Positions 31,243-41,354 of a DNA stretch of 64,000 nucleotides are shown one piece after another. The translations under genes and the position numbers were made by a program. Position 1 is the stretch's first letter. Each line of letters opens with the position of its first letter. Origin of the DNA: Cydia pomonella (Eukaryota > Arthropoda > Insecta > Lepidoptera > Tortricidae); assembly GCF_033807575.1 (NCBI RefSeq), contig NC_084728.1, positions 4,973,451 through 5,037,450 of the forward strand, given 5' to 3'. The notes below the pieces were generated by a model, which saw nothing but the letters and a program-made list of their open reading frames with translations, searched no databases and had not been told where the DNA came from.

Positions 31243-31398
31243 GGTTTTTTTTTATACTACGTTGGTGGCAAACAAGCATACGGCCCGTCAGATGGTAAGC
31301 AGTATGCGTAGCCTATGTACGCCTACAACTCCAGAGGAGTTACATGCGCGTTGCCAACCCTAACCCCCTCCCACCCCTCGTTGAGCTCACTGAGAGCC
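31243..31398 (+). repeat. Dispersed repeat family E, copy 2
   Basis: Poly-T then TATACTACGTTGGTGGCAAA, CATACGGCCCGTCAGATGG, GAGTTACATGCGCGTTGCC. Confidence 0.75.
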
Positions 31399-31739
31399 CA
31401 TCTTGAAGTATGGAAAATAAGTAAAATTGCGATTTTGTTGGTATAATTTTGCAATTATGTATATAAGTATATAGTTGATATACAATCTTTTTTTTATAAA
31501 ATGTAAGGATCGTATGTAAAGAGTAAAGTAAATATATAGGAAAAGAGAGCCCTCTTGAAGCATTTTAAGGAAACTAATTTTGACGCCCTATCTCTAATTT
31601 GTATCCTAAACTAGCTATGTATGTATGCGTGCACAACTACATATGCATCCGTATGTGTAGGTACTTTATTGCAAAAAATTGCTCACTTGCTATCTATTTT
31701 ACTCGATTTTGTTATACAATTCAACATGTATAATCATCC

Positions 31740-31900
31740 CTATACAATATAAATACTCTTTATTGCACACCTCAATAAAAGAAAACAATACAAAAGAAAA
31801 CAGAAACATAAGCACAGGTAAACAACATGCGGTCTTATCGCTAAAAAGCGATCTCTTCCAGGCAACCTTTGGGTTGCGGAAATTAAAAAAATTACATTGT
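31740..31900 (-). repeat. LINE 3' tail, family T3 copy 1
   Basis: The minus strand reads CAACCCAAAGGTTGCCTGG, AAGAGATCGC, then GAGGTGTGCAATAAAGAGTA. The same order (CCCAAAGGTTGTCTGGAAGA ... GTGCCAATAAAGAGTATTC) is at 42425-42545 on the plus strand. The BEL/Pao element begins 12 bp away. Confidence 0.65.
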
Positions 31901-31911
31901 CAGTAAGTAGG

Positions 31912-32139
31912 TGTCGGAGCTGTTATTAATGAACAGCTCAGCTGAGGGTTTGACTCTTCAAGAAAACTCCTGCTTCACGTTTACTTATTTTAATTTGGTA
32001 TTTTACATGATTTAGGTATGTATGAGGCGGTAGTTGAGAGCCGTGTGTGGTTTGCGCGGTGAGTCGTCGCCGCGCTCGTGACGTCATACTCCGCAGTCCT
32101 CACCCCTCCGGAACTGGTTTGACCGCTGATGCGTTAACA
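31912..32139 (-). repeat. BEL/Pao 3' LTR
   Basis: 228 bp. In element orientation it starts TGTTAACGCATCAGCGGTCA and ends CAGCTCCGACA. It contains the last 13 codons and stop of the polyprotein frame (32100-32139). Confidence 0.95.
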
Positions 32140-35100
32140 CCCTGCCCCCCTTGAAAGCTGCTGCTTTCAAGATCGTTCATGCAGGGGAGGGGGCACACTC
32201 GGTTGAGCGCTCTTATGACCACGCCCTTCTGCGTGGTGAAATCTGCTACCCTGCAGACTCCGTCAGCTCCTGGATAGAGGTGTAGAGCTCTCCCGAGCCT
32301 CCATTTGAGTGGCGGGGTGTTCTCCTCCTTGAACACCACTAGGTCTCCAACCTTGAGTTCCTTCTGCCTCTGGCGCCACTTGGTACGTTGCTGCAACTCG
32401 GCCAAGTATTCGTTCCGCCATCGTTGCCAGAAATGCTGGCGCAGCTGCTCGATCCTCTGGTACCTATCAGGGTTTTTAAGACAAACGGGGGGTGACGGCA
32501 GTGAAGTCATGGGCCGCCCCACCAGAAAGTGCCCTGGAGTCAGAGGGGAAAGATCAGTAGGGTCTGACGAGAAAGGAGTAAGAGGTCTGCTGTTTAGGAT
32601 CGACTCAATTTGAGAAAATAACGTGCTCAGCTCCTCAAACGTCAGACTAGCATTACCCATAATTCGCTTCAAGTGGAATTTGGCCGATTTAACGGCTGCT
32701 TCCCAAATTCCACCGAAAGTAGGAGAGTAGGGGGGAGAAAAAATGAATTTTATGTGTTCCTCATTGCCAAACTCATAAACTGAATTTTGAGCGGATCTTA
32801 GCATTCTGGCTAATTCGTTATTTGCCCCTACAAAGTTAGTGCCATTGTCGCAATAAATTGTATGCGGTCTACATCTTCGAGCCACAAAACGACGTAAGCT
32901 TAGGATGAAGGCATTAGTGCTAAGATCGCTGACTGCTTCCAGGTGAACGGCCTTAGTTGCAAAGCAGACAAAAATGTTTAAGTAGCATTTTGTTATGCGG
33001 TTACCCTTTCCCTTTTTGCTGGAAATCATGAAGGGCCCCGCAAAATCAAGGCCGCACACCTGGAAGGGGTAAAACGAGGTAACCCTATCCACAGGTAGAT
33101 TGCCCATCAGTGGCTTCATAGCTTCACCTCGAAGTCGTACGCATGTTACGCATTTATGAACGACACTACGCGCTAGAGACCGACCGCCAACTGGCCAGAA
33201 TTCGTCGCGTATGGAGCTAAGGAGCAACTGAGGGCCAGCATGTAGTAGACGTAGGTGTTCGCTTTCCATCAAGAGCCGTGCAAAGTGATGCTTACCGTCC
33301 AATAGGACCGGGTGCTTTTTCTCGTAATTGCAATCGGCATTTTGTAAGCGACCACCTACTCTAATTACGCTGTCGCCATCAACAAAGACGGCTAACTGTA
33401 ACAAATATGATTTAGTTTTAAGCTTCTTTCCCTGTAAAAGTGTAGATAATTCTGTAGCATAAGTTTGTTTTTGTGATAGTTTTACTAAGTAGGTTAATGC
33501 ATTATTTATTCCTTCTAATTTCAAGGTTCCTTTTATTTTAGTTTTAGGGTTTTTACAGTTGTGAATAAAGCGAAAGATATATGCTACTATTCTTTTTAAT
33601 TTATTCGCCTTGGAATAATTTTCAAACACTATCAAGGGGGATTGCTCAATATTAATCATGGCAAATATTGAGCTGTCGCTCTGCTTTTTCCTTTCAGGTA
33701 AATTGGTATCTATAGAACCTATATTCTGTGGCCAGCTACTCTCATCATGCAGTAAATAGGATGGGCCATGCCACCATAAACTCAGTTCCGGCAACTGACC
33801 AGGTTCGACTCCTCGGGAGGCCAAATCTGCAGGATTTAAGGCAGTTGGCACATGCCGCCAGGAATCTCTCGTAGTTAATTCATGTATATCATTAACACGA
33901 TTCGATACAAAAGCCTTAAACAGTTTTGGTTTGTTTCGTATCCAGCCCAACGCCACGGAACTATCAGTCCAGAAAACCTTGCGATCCACAGTACAGCGCA
34001 ATGCACTAGTGACCTTGGCAGCTAGCCGCGCACCTAATAGCGCTCCCGATAATTCAAGTTTCGGAATAGTCAATATTGATCTAATTGAGGCTACGCGCGT
34101 TTTGGCACATAAAAGATTAACAGCCACATTGCCAGCGCCATCTGTCGACCGCAAGTAGACACACGCTGCATAAGCTGTTTGAGAAGCATCCACAAAACAA
34201 TGCATCTGAATTGAAGTGGGACTGGAACACAAAACGTGTCGAGGTACCTTTAGGTTTGCCAGAACATGCACGTTTGACAAAAATTTAAGCCAGATTTTTT
34301 TTACGTCTATTGGTACTTCATCTTCCCAAGATAATTTAAGAATCCATAGTTTTTGAAGCAATATTTTTAGCTTTATTGTGCATGCACTGAGCAAGCCCAT
34401 TGGGTCAAATATTTTGCATGTATTGGACAAAATTACCCGCTTTGTTATGGCACAGCTATTTTTGTCCAATTTCACTGAAAATTGTAAGGTATCATGATCA
34501 GGAAACCAAATTAAGCCCAATACGCTGGCCTGTTTATTTAAGTCTAATGACTGAGTTGAAGTACAGTCATCTTCGAAAATTTGTGGACAATTTGTTCTAA
34601 ATTTGTGAATAGGGAAGCAAGCTGAGGCAAGCCTTTCTTTAACTAACTCGTAAATGTGCCTCAGGTTGCTTTCACTTTCAGCGCCACTAAGGAAATCATC
34701 GTAATAAAAATCATGTTTTATTATTTCGGACACTATTTTGTCGGGACATTCATTTGCCAACTGTACAAGACACCTAGCGCTTAAGAAAGGCGCTGAGCTG
34801 GTCCCATACGTCACCGTATTTAGCCTAAGTACATCAAGCGGTTTGGTTTTATCGTCCCTCCAAAGGATTAATTGCAGATGGCGCTGCGATTCGTCCAAGA
34901 AAATCTGCCTGTACATTTTTTGTATGTCCCCGGACAAAACATATTTATGTTGTCGAAACCTGATAAGAATGTCAAATAATTCATCCTGTATAACGGGTCC
35001 TATATATTGAATGTCATTAAGTGACTTTTGTGAGCTAGATTTAGCACTACAGTCAAAAACTACCCTCAATTTTGTAGTTTCGCTGTCACGAATAATTGCG

Positions 35101-37337
35101 TGGTGGGGAGCGTAATAACCGAAGTCAGGTTTATCAATTTTACTCAAGTGACCTAGTTCTTCGTACTCCTTGATAAAGTCGCAATATTGTTTTTTAAGAA
35201 CTGGATTTTTATTTAATCTAGCTTCTAAGTTTAAGAATCGTTTTTTAGCCATATTAAAACTATCGCCAAGTGTGGTTTCCGGATTTTCACGTAACGGCAT
35301 TTTAACTAAGAATCGACCGTTATCTAAACGGCGCGTGTTATCTAAAAAGTGTTGTTCGCAAATATTATCGCTCTCGCTTTTAGTGACGTTCGGTAATGAA
35401 ATTTCTTCAAGCTCCCAAAACCGTGTGAGATCTTGTGAGATTTGTTTCGTAAAGCAACAACGCACAATCTCGTCCTCATCCGAATCAACGTCACTTACGG
35501 GTCCCGCGACCAACCAGCCTAGTTTTGAAGATTGAAGAGCCGGCTTATTTGGTCCGAGTTCGATTTTATCCGACGTCGTGATACTAAAGAAAAATTCAGC
35601 ACTTAGTAGCAGATCGACTTCAGAAGGACGATAAAAACCAGGATCCGCCAGCTGTATATCCGCAGGTATGTTTAATTTTGAGGTATCTACATAATTGTTA
35701 GGTAGGCTATCTATAAGATGCTCCACGACGAAACAACGAATATTAACTTCATAAGGACTCGTTAACGAACTTACAGTGAGCTCACATCGATCTGAGACAT
35801 TAAATGATAATTTATTTAAGCCGTACACGCAAGCCGGTTTTTTGTTATTGTTAGAGAATCCTAACTTATTTTTCATGCGTTCAGTTAAGAAACATCTCTG
35901 CGAACCAGGATCTAACATAGCTCGAATAATGTGAGATTTGTTATTTTCAACGTTCGTTATTTTAACTAAAGCTGTGCATAACAATACCTCCCGATCCGCT
36001 ATCGCGTTCGCGGCGCACGCGCTGGCCGCGCTAATGACGGGCGCCGGGCCAGCTGTTTTATTATCAGCCTGTAAGGATAATGATTGATTATAATTATGTA
36101 ATAATGTGTTATGTTTTTCCTTACAGACCTGACACGAACCGAGGCGGCATTGCTCGACGTTATGACCACGCCTCAAGCAGTTCAAGCAAAGATGTAACTT
36201 CAAGGCTTCGCTTGACCTACTTTCGACGTTCATGTCCTTGAACTTGACACACTCCGAGATCCTATGCGCGCCGTGGCACACCGGACACGTTGGCGGTGGC
36301 GGCGCCTTACTAAAGTGTGTTTGTTGTTTGCGGGATGCAGTTGCAGCAGCGACAAACGCCTTAGTAGCCTTAGGCTGTAGGTATTTATTTTCGGCTGGTT
36401 TATCGCTCCTGCAAGCTACCATTGTTTCAAGTACATCGGCCCGAGTGCGCAAGAATTTCAAGAACTCGGATAATGCAGGCAAGTCTGTTAAGTTAGCCTT
36501 ATATTCTTCCCACTTTCTTGACGTAGTGGGATCGAGTTTACTTGCGACTAAGTAGATGATTACGTCATCCCATGAATCAGTCGGGCGGCCTAAAGATTTA
36601 AGGGCGCTTAGGTTTTTTGTAATGTGATCAATAAGAAATCGAATTGACCGATGAGATTCTCGAGTCTGCGGATCTATGTGAAATAATGCCTTCATGTGAT
36701 TATTTATAAGCAGATTTTTATTATCAAATCGTTCGCACAGTAATTCCCATGCCGTTTTGTAGTTTTTAGCTGTAAATTCAAGTGATTTTATTACGACACT
36801 GGCACTGCCCTCTAACGAGGAGCGTAAATAATGATATTTATTTATGTCAGGAATGGACTCGTTCACATGGATCATGGCTTCGAAGGTGTCGCGAAACTCC
36901 AACCATTTTAAGTAATTTCCGTCAAAAGACGGGAGAGAAATGGTCGGTAAACGAATTTTACTAAGAGGGCCCGTCTCGAAAGTCGATTGGGCTGTTCGTG
37001 CACCCTCGGAACCACGGTCATCATTGTTTGTATGAGAGTCAATTATCTCTTGTGTGGCTGAGATGAGAGAAATGAACTGCGTTTCTATGACGTCCCTTTC
37101 TTCCATCTGATCATCTAACTTATCACTTTTCATTTCAATTTGTGTTTGAATCGAGTCAAATTCCGAAAATAAAGTTTGTAATCTAGCCAATCGAAGACTT
37201 AATTCTTTAATTTGTAATGAAGTTATGTTTGAACGATCTATTTTTTGTATATTAGAAAGATAATCCTTATATTTTGTTACACGACCCTTATAGGTGCCTC
37301 TTTGACGTATTAATTCTTTTAAAGTTTCCTCTGACAT
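32100..37337 (-). CDS. BEL/Pao gag-pol polyprotein (protease, RT, RNase H, integrase)
   Basis: An uninterrupted 1745-residue frame starting MSEETLKELIRQRG. It would make the capsid protein and enzymes that copy element RNA in cytoplasmic particles and integrate the cDNA. Visible in order: gag-like region about residues 120-330; zinc knuckles CPVC...C at 351-363 and CLNC..GH....C at about 383-396; aspartic protease with DPGSQ at 476-480 (DSG or DTG is commoner); reverse transcriptase from about 750 with YYDD at 878-881; RNase H about 1045-1160 with VDAS and WTDSS; integrase with an H-H-C-C region about 1360-1400 and catalytic D1431, D1497, E1546; and a C-terminal domain from about 1660 with GDLVVFKEEN. 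Length and order fit BEL/Pao elements. The frame crosses the polypurine tract and stops inside the 3' LTR. No shift or premature stop is seen. Confidence 0.95.
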   Translation of the reverse strand: MSEETLKELIRQRGTYKGRVTKYKDYLSNIQKIDRSNITSLQIKELSLRLARLQTLFSEFDSIQTQIEMKSDKLDDQMEERDVIETQFISLISATQEIIDSHTNNDDRGSEGARTAQSTFETGPLSKIRLPTISLPSFDGNYLKWLEFRDTFEAMIHVNESIPDINKYHYLRSSLEGSASVVIKSLEFTAKNYKTAWELLCERFDNKNLLINNHMKALFHIDPQTRESHRSIRFLIDHITKNLSALKSLGRPTDSWDDVIIYLVASKLDPTTSRKWEEYKANLTDLPALSEFLKFLRTRADVLETMVACRSDKPAENKYLQPKATKAFVAAATASRKQQTHFSKAPPPPTCPVCHGAHRISECVKFKDMNVESRSSEALKLHLCLNCLRRGHNVEQCRLGSCQVCKEKHNTLLHNYNQSLSLQADNKTAGPAPVISAASACAANAIADREVLLCTALVKITNVENNKSHIIRAMLDPGSQRCFLTERMKNKLGFSNNNKKPACVYGLNKLSFNVSDRCELTVSSLTSPYEVNIRCFVVEHLIDSLPNNYVDTSKLNIPADIQLADPGFYRPSEVDLLLSAEFFFSITTSDKIELGPNKPALQSSKLGWLVAGPVSDVDSDEDEIVRCCFTKQISQDLTRFWELEEISLPNVTKSESDNICEQHFLDNTRRLDNGRFLVKMPLRENPETTLGDSFNMAKKRFLNLEARLNKNPVLKKQYCDFIKEYEELGHLSKIDKPDFGYYAPHHAIIRDSETTKLRVVFDCSAKSSSQKSLNDIQYIGPVIQDELFDILIRFRQHKYVLSGDIQKMYRQIFLDESQRHLQLILWRDDKTKPLDVLRLNTVTYGTSSAPFLSARCLVQLANECPDKIVSEIIKHDFYYDDFLSGAESESNLRHIYELVKERLASACFPIHKFRTNCPQIFEDDCTSTQSLDLNKQASVLGLIWFPDHDTLQFSVKLDKNSCAITKRVILSNTCKIFDPMGLLSACTIKLKILLQKLWILKLSWEDEVPIDVKKIWLKFLSNVHVLANLKVPRHVLCSSPTSIQMHCFVDASQTAYAACVYLRSTDGAGNVAVNLLCAKTRVASIRSILTIPKLELSGALLGARLAAKVTSALRCTVDRKVFWTDSSVALGWIRNKPKLFKAFVSNRVNDIHELTTRDSWRHVPTALNPADLASRGVEPGQLPELSLWWHGPSYLLHDESSWPQNIGSIDTNLPERKKQSDSSIFAMINIEQSPLIVFENYSKANKLKRIVAYIFRFIHNCKNPKTKIKGTLKLEGINNALTYLVKLSQKQTYATELSTLLQGKKLKTKSYLLQLAVFVDGDSVIRVGGRLQNADCNYEKKHPVLLDGKHHFARLLMESEHLRLLHAGPQLLLSSIRDEFWPVGGRSLARSVVHKCVTCVRLRGEAMKPLMGNLPVDRVTSFYPFQVCGLDFAGPFMISSKKGKGNRITKCYLNIFVCFATKAVHLEAVSDLSTNAFILSLRRFVARRCRPHTIYCDNGTNFVGANNELARMLRSAQNSVYEFGNEEHIKFIFSPPYSPTFGGIWEAAVKSAKFHLKRIMGNASLTFEELSTLFSQIESILNSRPLTPFSSDPTDLSPLTPGHFLVGRPMTSLPSPPVCLKNPDRYQRIEQLRQHFWQRWRNEYLAELQQRTKWRQRQKELKVGDLVVFKEENTPPLKWRLGRALHLYPGADGVCRVADFTTQKGVVIRALNRVCPLPCMNDLESSSFQGGQGVNASAVKPVPEG
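32140..32152 (-). other. Polypurine tract of the BEL/Pao element
   Basis: Element-strand AAGGGGGGCAGGG directly before the 3' LTR, the expected primer for plus-strand DNA synthesis. It also lies inside the coding frame, encoding Gly-Gly-Gln-Gly. Confidence 0.85.
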
Positions 37338-38237
37338 TTTAAGTTATTTATCTACACTAAACACACTAATTTAATCAAGGGCAAATAAATAATTAGATAG
37401 AATAACTTGTGCACTCAAACCCAATTAAAAGTCTTGACAACTGGTCCACCGGCACGTTGATTTGCAGCGAAGTAGGTAACGTGACGTGCACGTCAAGCTA
37501 TGACGCGACGCGTACGCCGTGCACGACAACACTCACAGCTTGGCACAGGAATGAGCGCAGAACTCTCGTAATCACTGGAATGCACGGTTAGGACCGTTTG
37601 AGTTTAAAGAACACACTATTTTGCTGATTTAGGGAATAATCTAAATTATCTAAAAGATTGAAAATATATATTTTTTAACGTATCTCTTGTTATACTAGAT
37701 TTAAGGTACTGAGAATTGTATATAGCAAATAATGTGTAGTTATTTTATTACCTTAATCAAGGTAGCTACCTAAAGCAAGATATGAAATGAAGAATAAATA
37801 TAAGATTTTGTAAGATAAATGCAGTCGCTATGCAAAGCTGATGCAACACAAAATGGACGCTCGCTTATCGCACTGAGTAGATACACCTATTTAATGCTCG
37901 CAATTTACGTAGTTCATGAATGCAAGTAGGCTTTTCTTAACTTTATGCACAGTAACGAATAAGCAGCGATTTTGATAGCTATAGCACTGATTAATTATTA
38001 TTTTATCACGAATTATGAGCACTTCAAGGTCTAGACAAAAGCTGAGGGCTGAGCACTATATTCACACAAATTAAGGGGAATGGATCACAAGGTGTTAAGG
38101 AAAATATAGGATGGGCTACTTTCCTGTATAATTGCGATGACGATCACTGGATGCAGGTGCAATTGTTGCAATCCGTCTGGAATATTCCGCTCGCCCGTCG
38201 ATCTCCCTTTAGATTATGGTACGCGGACATTGGTACA
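37338..38237 (-). other. 5' leader of the BEL/Pao element
   Basis: About 900 bp between primer site and start codon with no long frame. It presumably carries RNA packaging and dimerisation signals, but no element is identifiable by eye. The Met at 37337 is the first of the long frame. Confidence 0.7.
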
Positions 38238-38255
38238 GTCCTGTCACGGTCGCCA
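38238..38255 (-). other. Primer-binding site, probably tRNA-Arg
   Basis: Two bases after the 5' LTR the element strand reads TGGCGACCGTGACAGGAC. This is 18 nt complementary to a tRNA 3' end GTCCTGTCACGGTCG + CCA, which from memory matches insect tRNA-Arg(UCG). Confidence 0.8.
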
Positions 38256-38257
38256 AT

Positions 38258-38485
38258 TGTCGGAGCTGTTATTAATGAACAGCTCAGCTGAGGGTTTGAC
38301 TCTTCAAGAAAACTCCTGCTTCACGTTTACTTATTTTAATTTGGTATTTTACATGATTTAGGTATGTATGAGGCGGTAGTTGAGAGCCGTGTGTGGTTTG
38401 CGCGGTGAGTCGTCGCCGCGCTCGTGACGTCATACTCCGCAGTCCTCACCCCTCCGGAACTGGTTTGACCGCTGATGCGTTAACA
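38258..38485 (-). repeat. BEL/Pao 5' LTR
   Basis: 228 bp, identical by eye to 31912-32139. It should hold the element's promoter, but I see no unambiguous TATA box on the element strand. Confidence 0.95.
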
Positions 38486-38693
38486 CCAGGTGTACATACA
38501 CATACAATATACAAACATACAAAATAGACTGCCAAAATCTCTTCCTTTTGATTTACCGTCGCGCTGGTAGTGGTACTGGATAAAAATAATGGTGCGAAAG
38601 TGTGATCAAGAAAACAATAAATGTGATAATTAAGTAGGTCAGTAGGTAAATAAAAGAAAATTTAAAGTTTGACAATCACTGCTGTTTTTGAAA

Positions 38694-38731
38694 TAGGTAA
38701 AGATCGGATTGTTTCTTCCGATCTTTACCTG
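38694..38731. repeat. Short hairpin
   Basis: AGGTAAAGATCGGA and TCCGATCTTTACCT, a 14-bp perfect stem with an 8-nt loop. The AGATCGGATA phrase recurs at 38750 and 38828. Confidence 0.6.
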
Positions 38732-39599
38732 GAAGGGTCGAGATCGGATAGCGGTCTACAGCAGTGCTAGGTCTATTAACACAAATACAAAAACAAACAC
38801 AGTTTCATCACAATACGCAAAATAAATTACAGGTCGAAGATCGGATAGAAGAAAGAATTCGCGAAATTTACCTTGCTCTCTGTGATTGCGCATAGCACAA
38901 GCCCGACTCCCTGAGCGACGCGGGGACACTGGCAGTCGAGGCGCAATGAAATGGCGTCTTACACAATATTGCCAACATTAAAAAATAAAGCCAAATTAGG
39001 GAGAAATGAATGTCCTACGTTCTTCACCCGCATCCGGTATTTACCCAACATACCTTAATCGTTGAACCGCCGCATTTCAAAATGGGCCTTATTTTGATAT
39101 CGGCTAGCCGTAATGTAATACGGCGGATTATACAATAAGACTGCGATACTTATATGTCTATAAATTATAAATCCCCTTGTCAATGTAATTTCATTTAATT
39201 TGCTATCTAGTGGCAAACATCAATGTAGTTATCTTTTACTTGTGACGCACAAGTGTGAGCAATGTAAAATACTATATTTCTAAAAAAATGACTTGTTTAT
39301 TGTGATTATACGTAGTAAAAGAAAATGTGATTATTAAATTATAATACGAAAGGTGGTCAAATCGCAAAATGCTGTCGTTTTATTTAAAATAATGAAATAA
39401 TTAGACCAGTTCCGAAAGTACCGGGAAATCCCGGTTCTTTAAAACAGTACCGGTTCTGCAATCCCTAATAAGGATGTTATGCCCATCACTATTCCTTCTG
39501 TGTACGTATATTTAGAAACTGTCTCCGCCTCCAATTCGTGCGATAAGGACAACTGCAGCTCGGACCGAAATTCACACGCAAAAAACTCAAAAATCGAGG
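38732..39599. other. AT-rich stretch, nothing recognised
   Basis: No gene or TIR. Two overlapping short frames on opposite strands at 39439-39697 are explained by the palindrome that follows. Confidence 0.45.
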
Positions 39600-39918
39600 T
39601 TTCGCTCTCGACTGTTTCCTCCTCCAAAACGCAACCAATCATTATGAAATTTTGGAAATTGCAAGAGGAAGAAATAATCTATGCCGCTATGTTTTGATTT
39701 TTTGGATATTTGTTGTCATATTTGTATACTGCGCCTTTTTTTACAGCCAATTCAATTGAGCCGTTTTTGCGATTTTCGAGGCGCTGTAATTTTCTTCAAA
39801 ATAAAATAATCCAAAAAAGCAAAACATAGCGGCACAGATATTGATGATATTGATCTTATTTGAAAAAATCATTGCTCTAGGTTTAAAATCCAGGGAGGAA
39901 ACAGTCGAGAGCGTTTGT
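39600..39918. mobile_element. Imperfect long palindrome
   Basis: CGCTCTCGACTGTTTCCTCC at about 39601 pairs with GGAGGAAACAGTCGAGAGCG at about 39894. Inside, ATGCCGCTATGTTTTGATTT pairs with the AAAACATAGCGGCACAGA segment near 39822. Loop of about 100 bp. It is probably a foldback MITE. Confidence 0.6.
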
Positions 39919-40256
39919 ATGGAAAAATCACAACTAGGAATTCCTCTTAATACATAATGTACTATTTTCACGGAATCCCTCCATCGAAGGCCTTCCGGCT
40001 CAATTCCCATTGGCGTGAAACGTTACAGGTAGCCTCTGGGTATAAAGGGTTCGGATGGCATTCGAATTTGAAACATCTGTTCTTGTTTTGACGTACGTAC
40101 GCTAGGTACGTATTTTTTGTGCATCTCACTGGTACTTGTATATCGGTGCGAGAGTAATGTACAAATAAAGCGAAACTAAAAGAGACTGCCTAATTTGGCC
40201 CCTCAACGGATGCGCGTAAAATGCGTTTTTATGGTCGCATAGTCTGTTCGCTTTAA

Positions 40257-40540
40257 AGACTGCGCCAAGAGGGATATGGCAGCTTTTAAGATCGACCACC
40301 GAAACTGGGAGAAGCTTGCGGAGAAGCGAACGGAGTGGCGCAAGTGCGGTGCAAGTTCTGCGACCAGTCCTGGTTTGCGGCACTGGCAGACAAAAGGGAA
40401 AAAAGGCACCGTAGCGAAACGTCACAGTCCGTCGCGAACTTCCCTTGCCAGCTCTGTGGCAGAGTATGCCGCTCTCGCATCGGTCTTTTCAGTCACCAAA
40501 AAAGATGTTTTGCGGACTTTGCACTATAGATCGTCTGAAA
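40257..40540 (+). pseudogene. LINE C-terminal fragment with terminal zinc finger, frameshifted
   Basis: The frame from 40257 reads DCAKRDMAAFKIDHRNWEKL AEKRTEWRK, a pattern seen near the C-terminus of many LINE polyproteins. The product then switches frame near 40350 to CKFCDQSWFAALADKREKRH and finishes CQLCGRVCRSRIGLFSHQKRC, a C2H2-like finger typical of such termini, with the stop just after 40526. Polymerase and endonuclease are missing. Confidence 0.65.
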
Positions 40541-40676
40541 TAGACGCTAAGGCCAGTAGTAGTAGTCTGAGTGGTGAGAGCTTTATCACACTTGCGATTT
40601 GCGGGACAGTTGAGAGCGAGTCGACCGCAGCAGCCAGTTGGCGAGGTCGCCGCGGGTGCGCAACGTTTTCGCCGCG

Positions 40677-40862
40677 CTAAGATTCTGCTCTCCGTCCGTC
40701 CGTCCGTCTGTCATCAGGCTGTACCTGTGTCTCATGAACCGTGATAGGTAAACAGTTGAGATTTTCACATATGATGTATTTCTGTAACAAATACTAAACA
40801 ACACACACTAAAAAGTATGGAACCCTCTGTGGGCGAGTCTGATTCGCACCTGTTCGGTTTTT
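40677..40862 (+). repeat. 'AGGGTTCCGTA' family, right part
   Basis: Starts within the CCGTCCGTCC run. CAGGCTGTACCTGTGTCTCATGAACCGTGATAG-like body. Ends GGAACCCTCTGTGGGCGAGT and CGGTTTTTT. The left AGGGTTCCGTA end is missing. Confidence 0.7.
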
Positions 40863-41131
40863 TCAAAATTATCGGTACCTCATACGCAGGAAAATGATAT
40901 CATAACAATGTCACAGATAAATATTGTAAGATTGCCTGTGTGATTTCATTAAAATTTTATAAAGCCTGTCCTAGACATTACGGACCCATTTAGACCCTCA
41001 TTCAGGGCGAGGGTAAAATGAGTTTTTACGGCCTGGAGGCAAGAGTACTTATGGCAAGTACTGAGAATTGAGTGATGGGATGAGGTTTTATTTTCGCTGT
41101 TGTAACACCTGCTGCTAATGGTGGGCCAACA

Positions 41132-41262
41132 CTATACTTGCCGCAAAACTAACTGGCCACTGAGATCATATTGCTATCTCCTTTACCCTTGTTAAGACCA
41201 GCCAAGAGTGAAAGAGATGGCATTATGACCTGACTCGCCACTTAGTTTTGCGACAAGTATAG
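41132..41262. mobile_element. MITE with CTATACTTG ends
   Basis: 131 bp: CTATACTTGCCGCAAAACTAA and TTAGTTTTGCGACAAGTATAG as TIRs. The core contains ATATTGCTATCTCCTTTACC, whose complement resembles the GAGATAGCAATAT core of the GGCTCC MITEs. Confidence 0.8.
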
Positions 41263-41278
41263 CTGTTATATAACGTTA

Positions 41279-41354
41279 TACAACATCGTGTGACAGGGAC
41301 AACTTGATAGTATTGATAGTGTTTTATTATGTTGTTCCTGTCACACAATGTGAT
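41279..41354. repeat. Small hairpin MITE
   Basis: CATCGTGTGACAGGGACAAC and GTTGTTCCTGTCACACAATG as arms. It starts 17 bp after the preceding MITE. Confidence 0.65.

Larger units (their letters stand above)
31912..38485 (-). mobile_element. Complete BEL/Pao LTR retrotransposon
   Basis: A 6574-bp element on the minus strand, with 228-bp LTRs of form TGT...ACA that look identical at every base. It has a tRNA primer site, a 920-bp leader, one 1745-codon gag-pol frame and a polypurine tract. This is the layout of a BEL/Pao element. Flanks in element orientation are CCTGG (5') and CCTAC (3'), only three of five matching. Identical LTRs and an unbroken frame point to very recent insertion. Confidence 0.95.
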
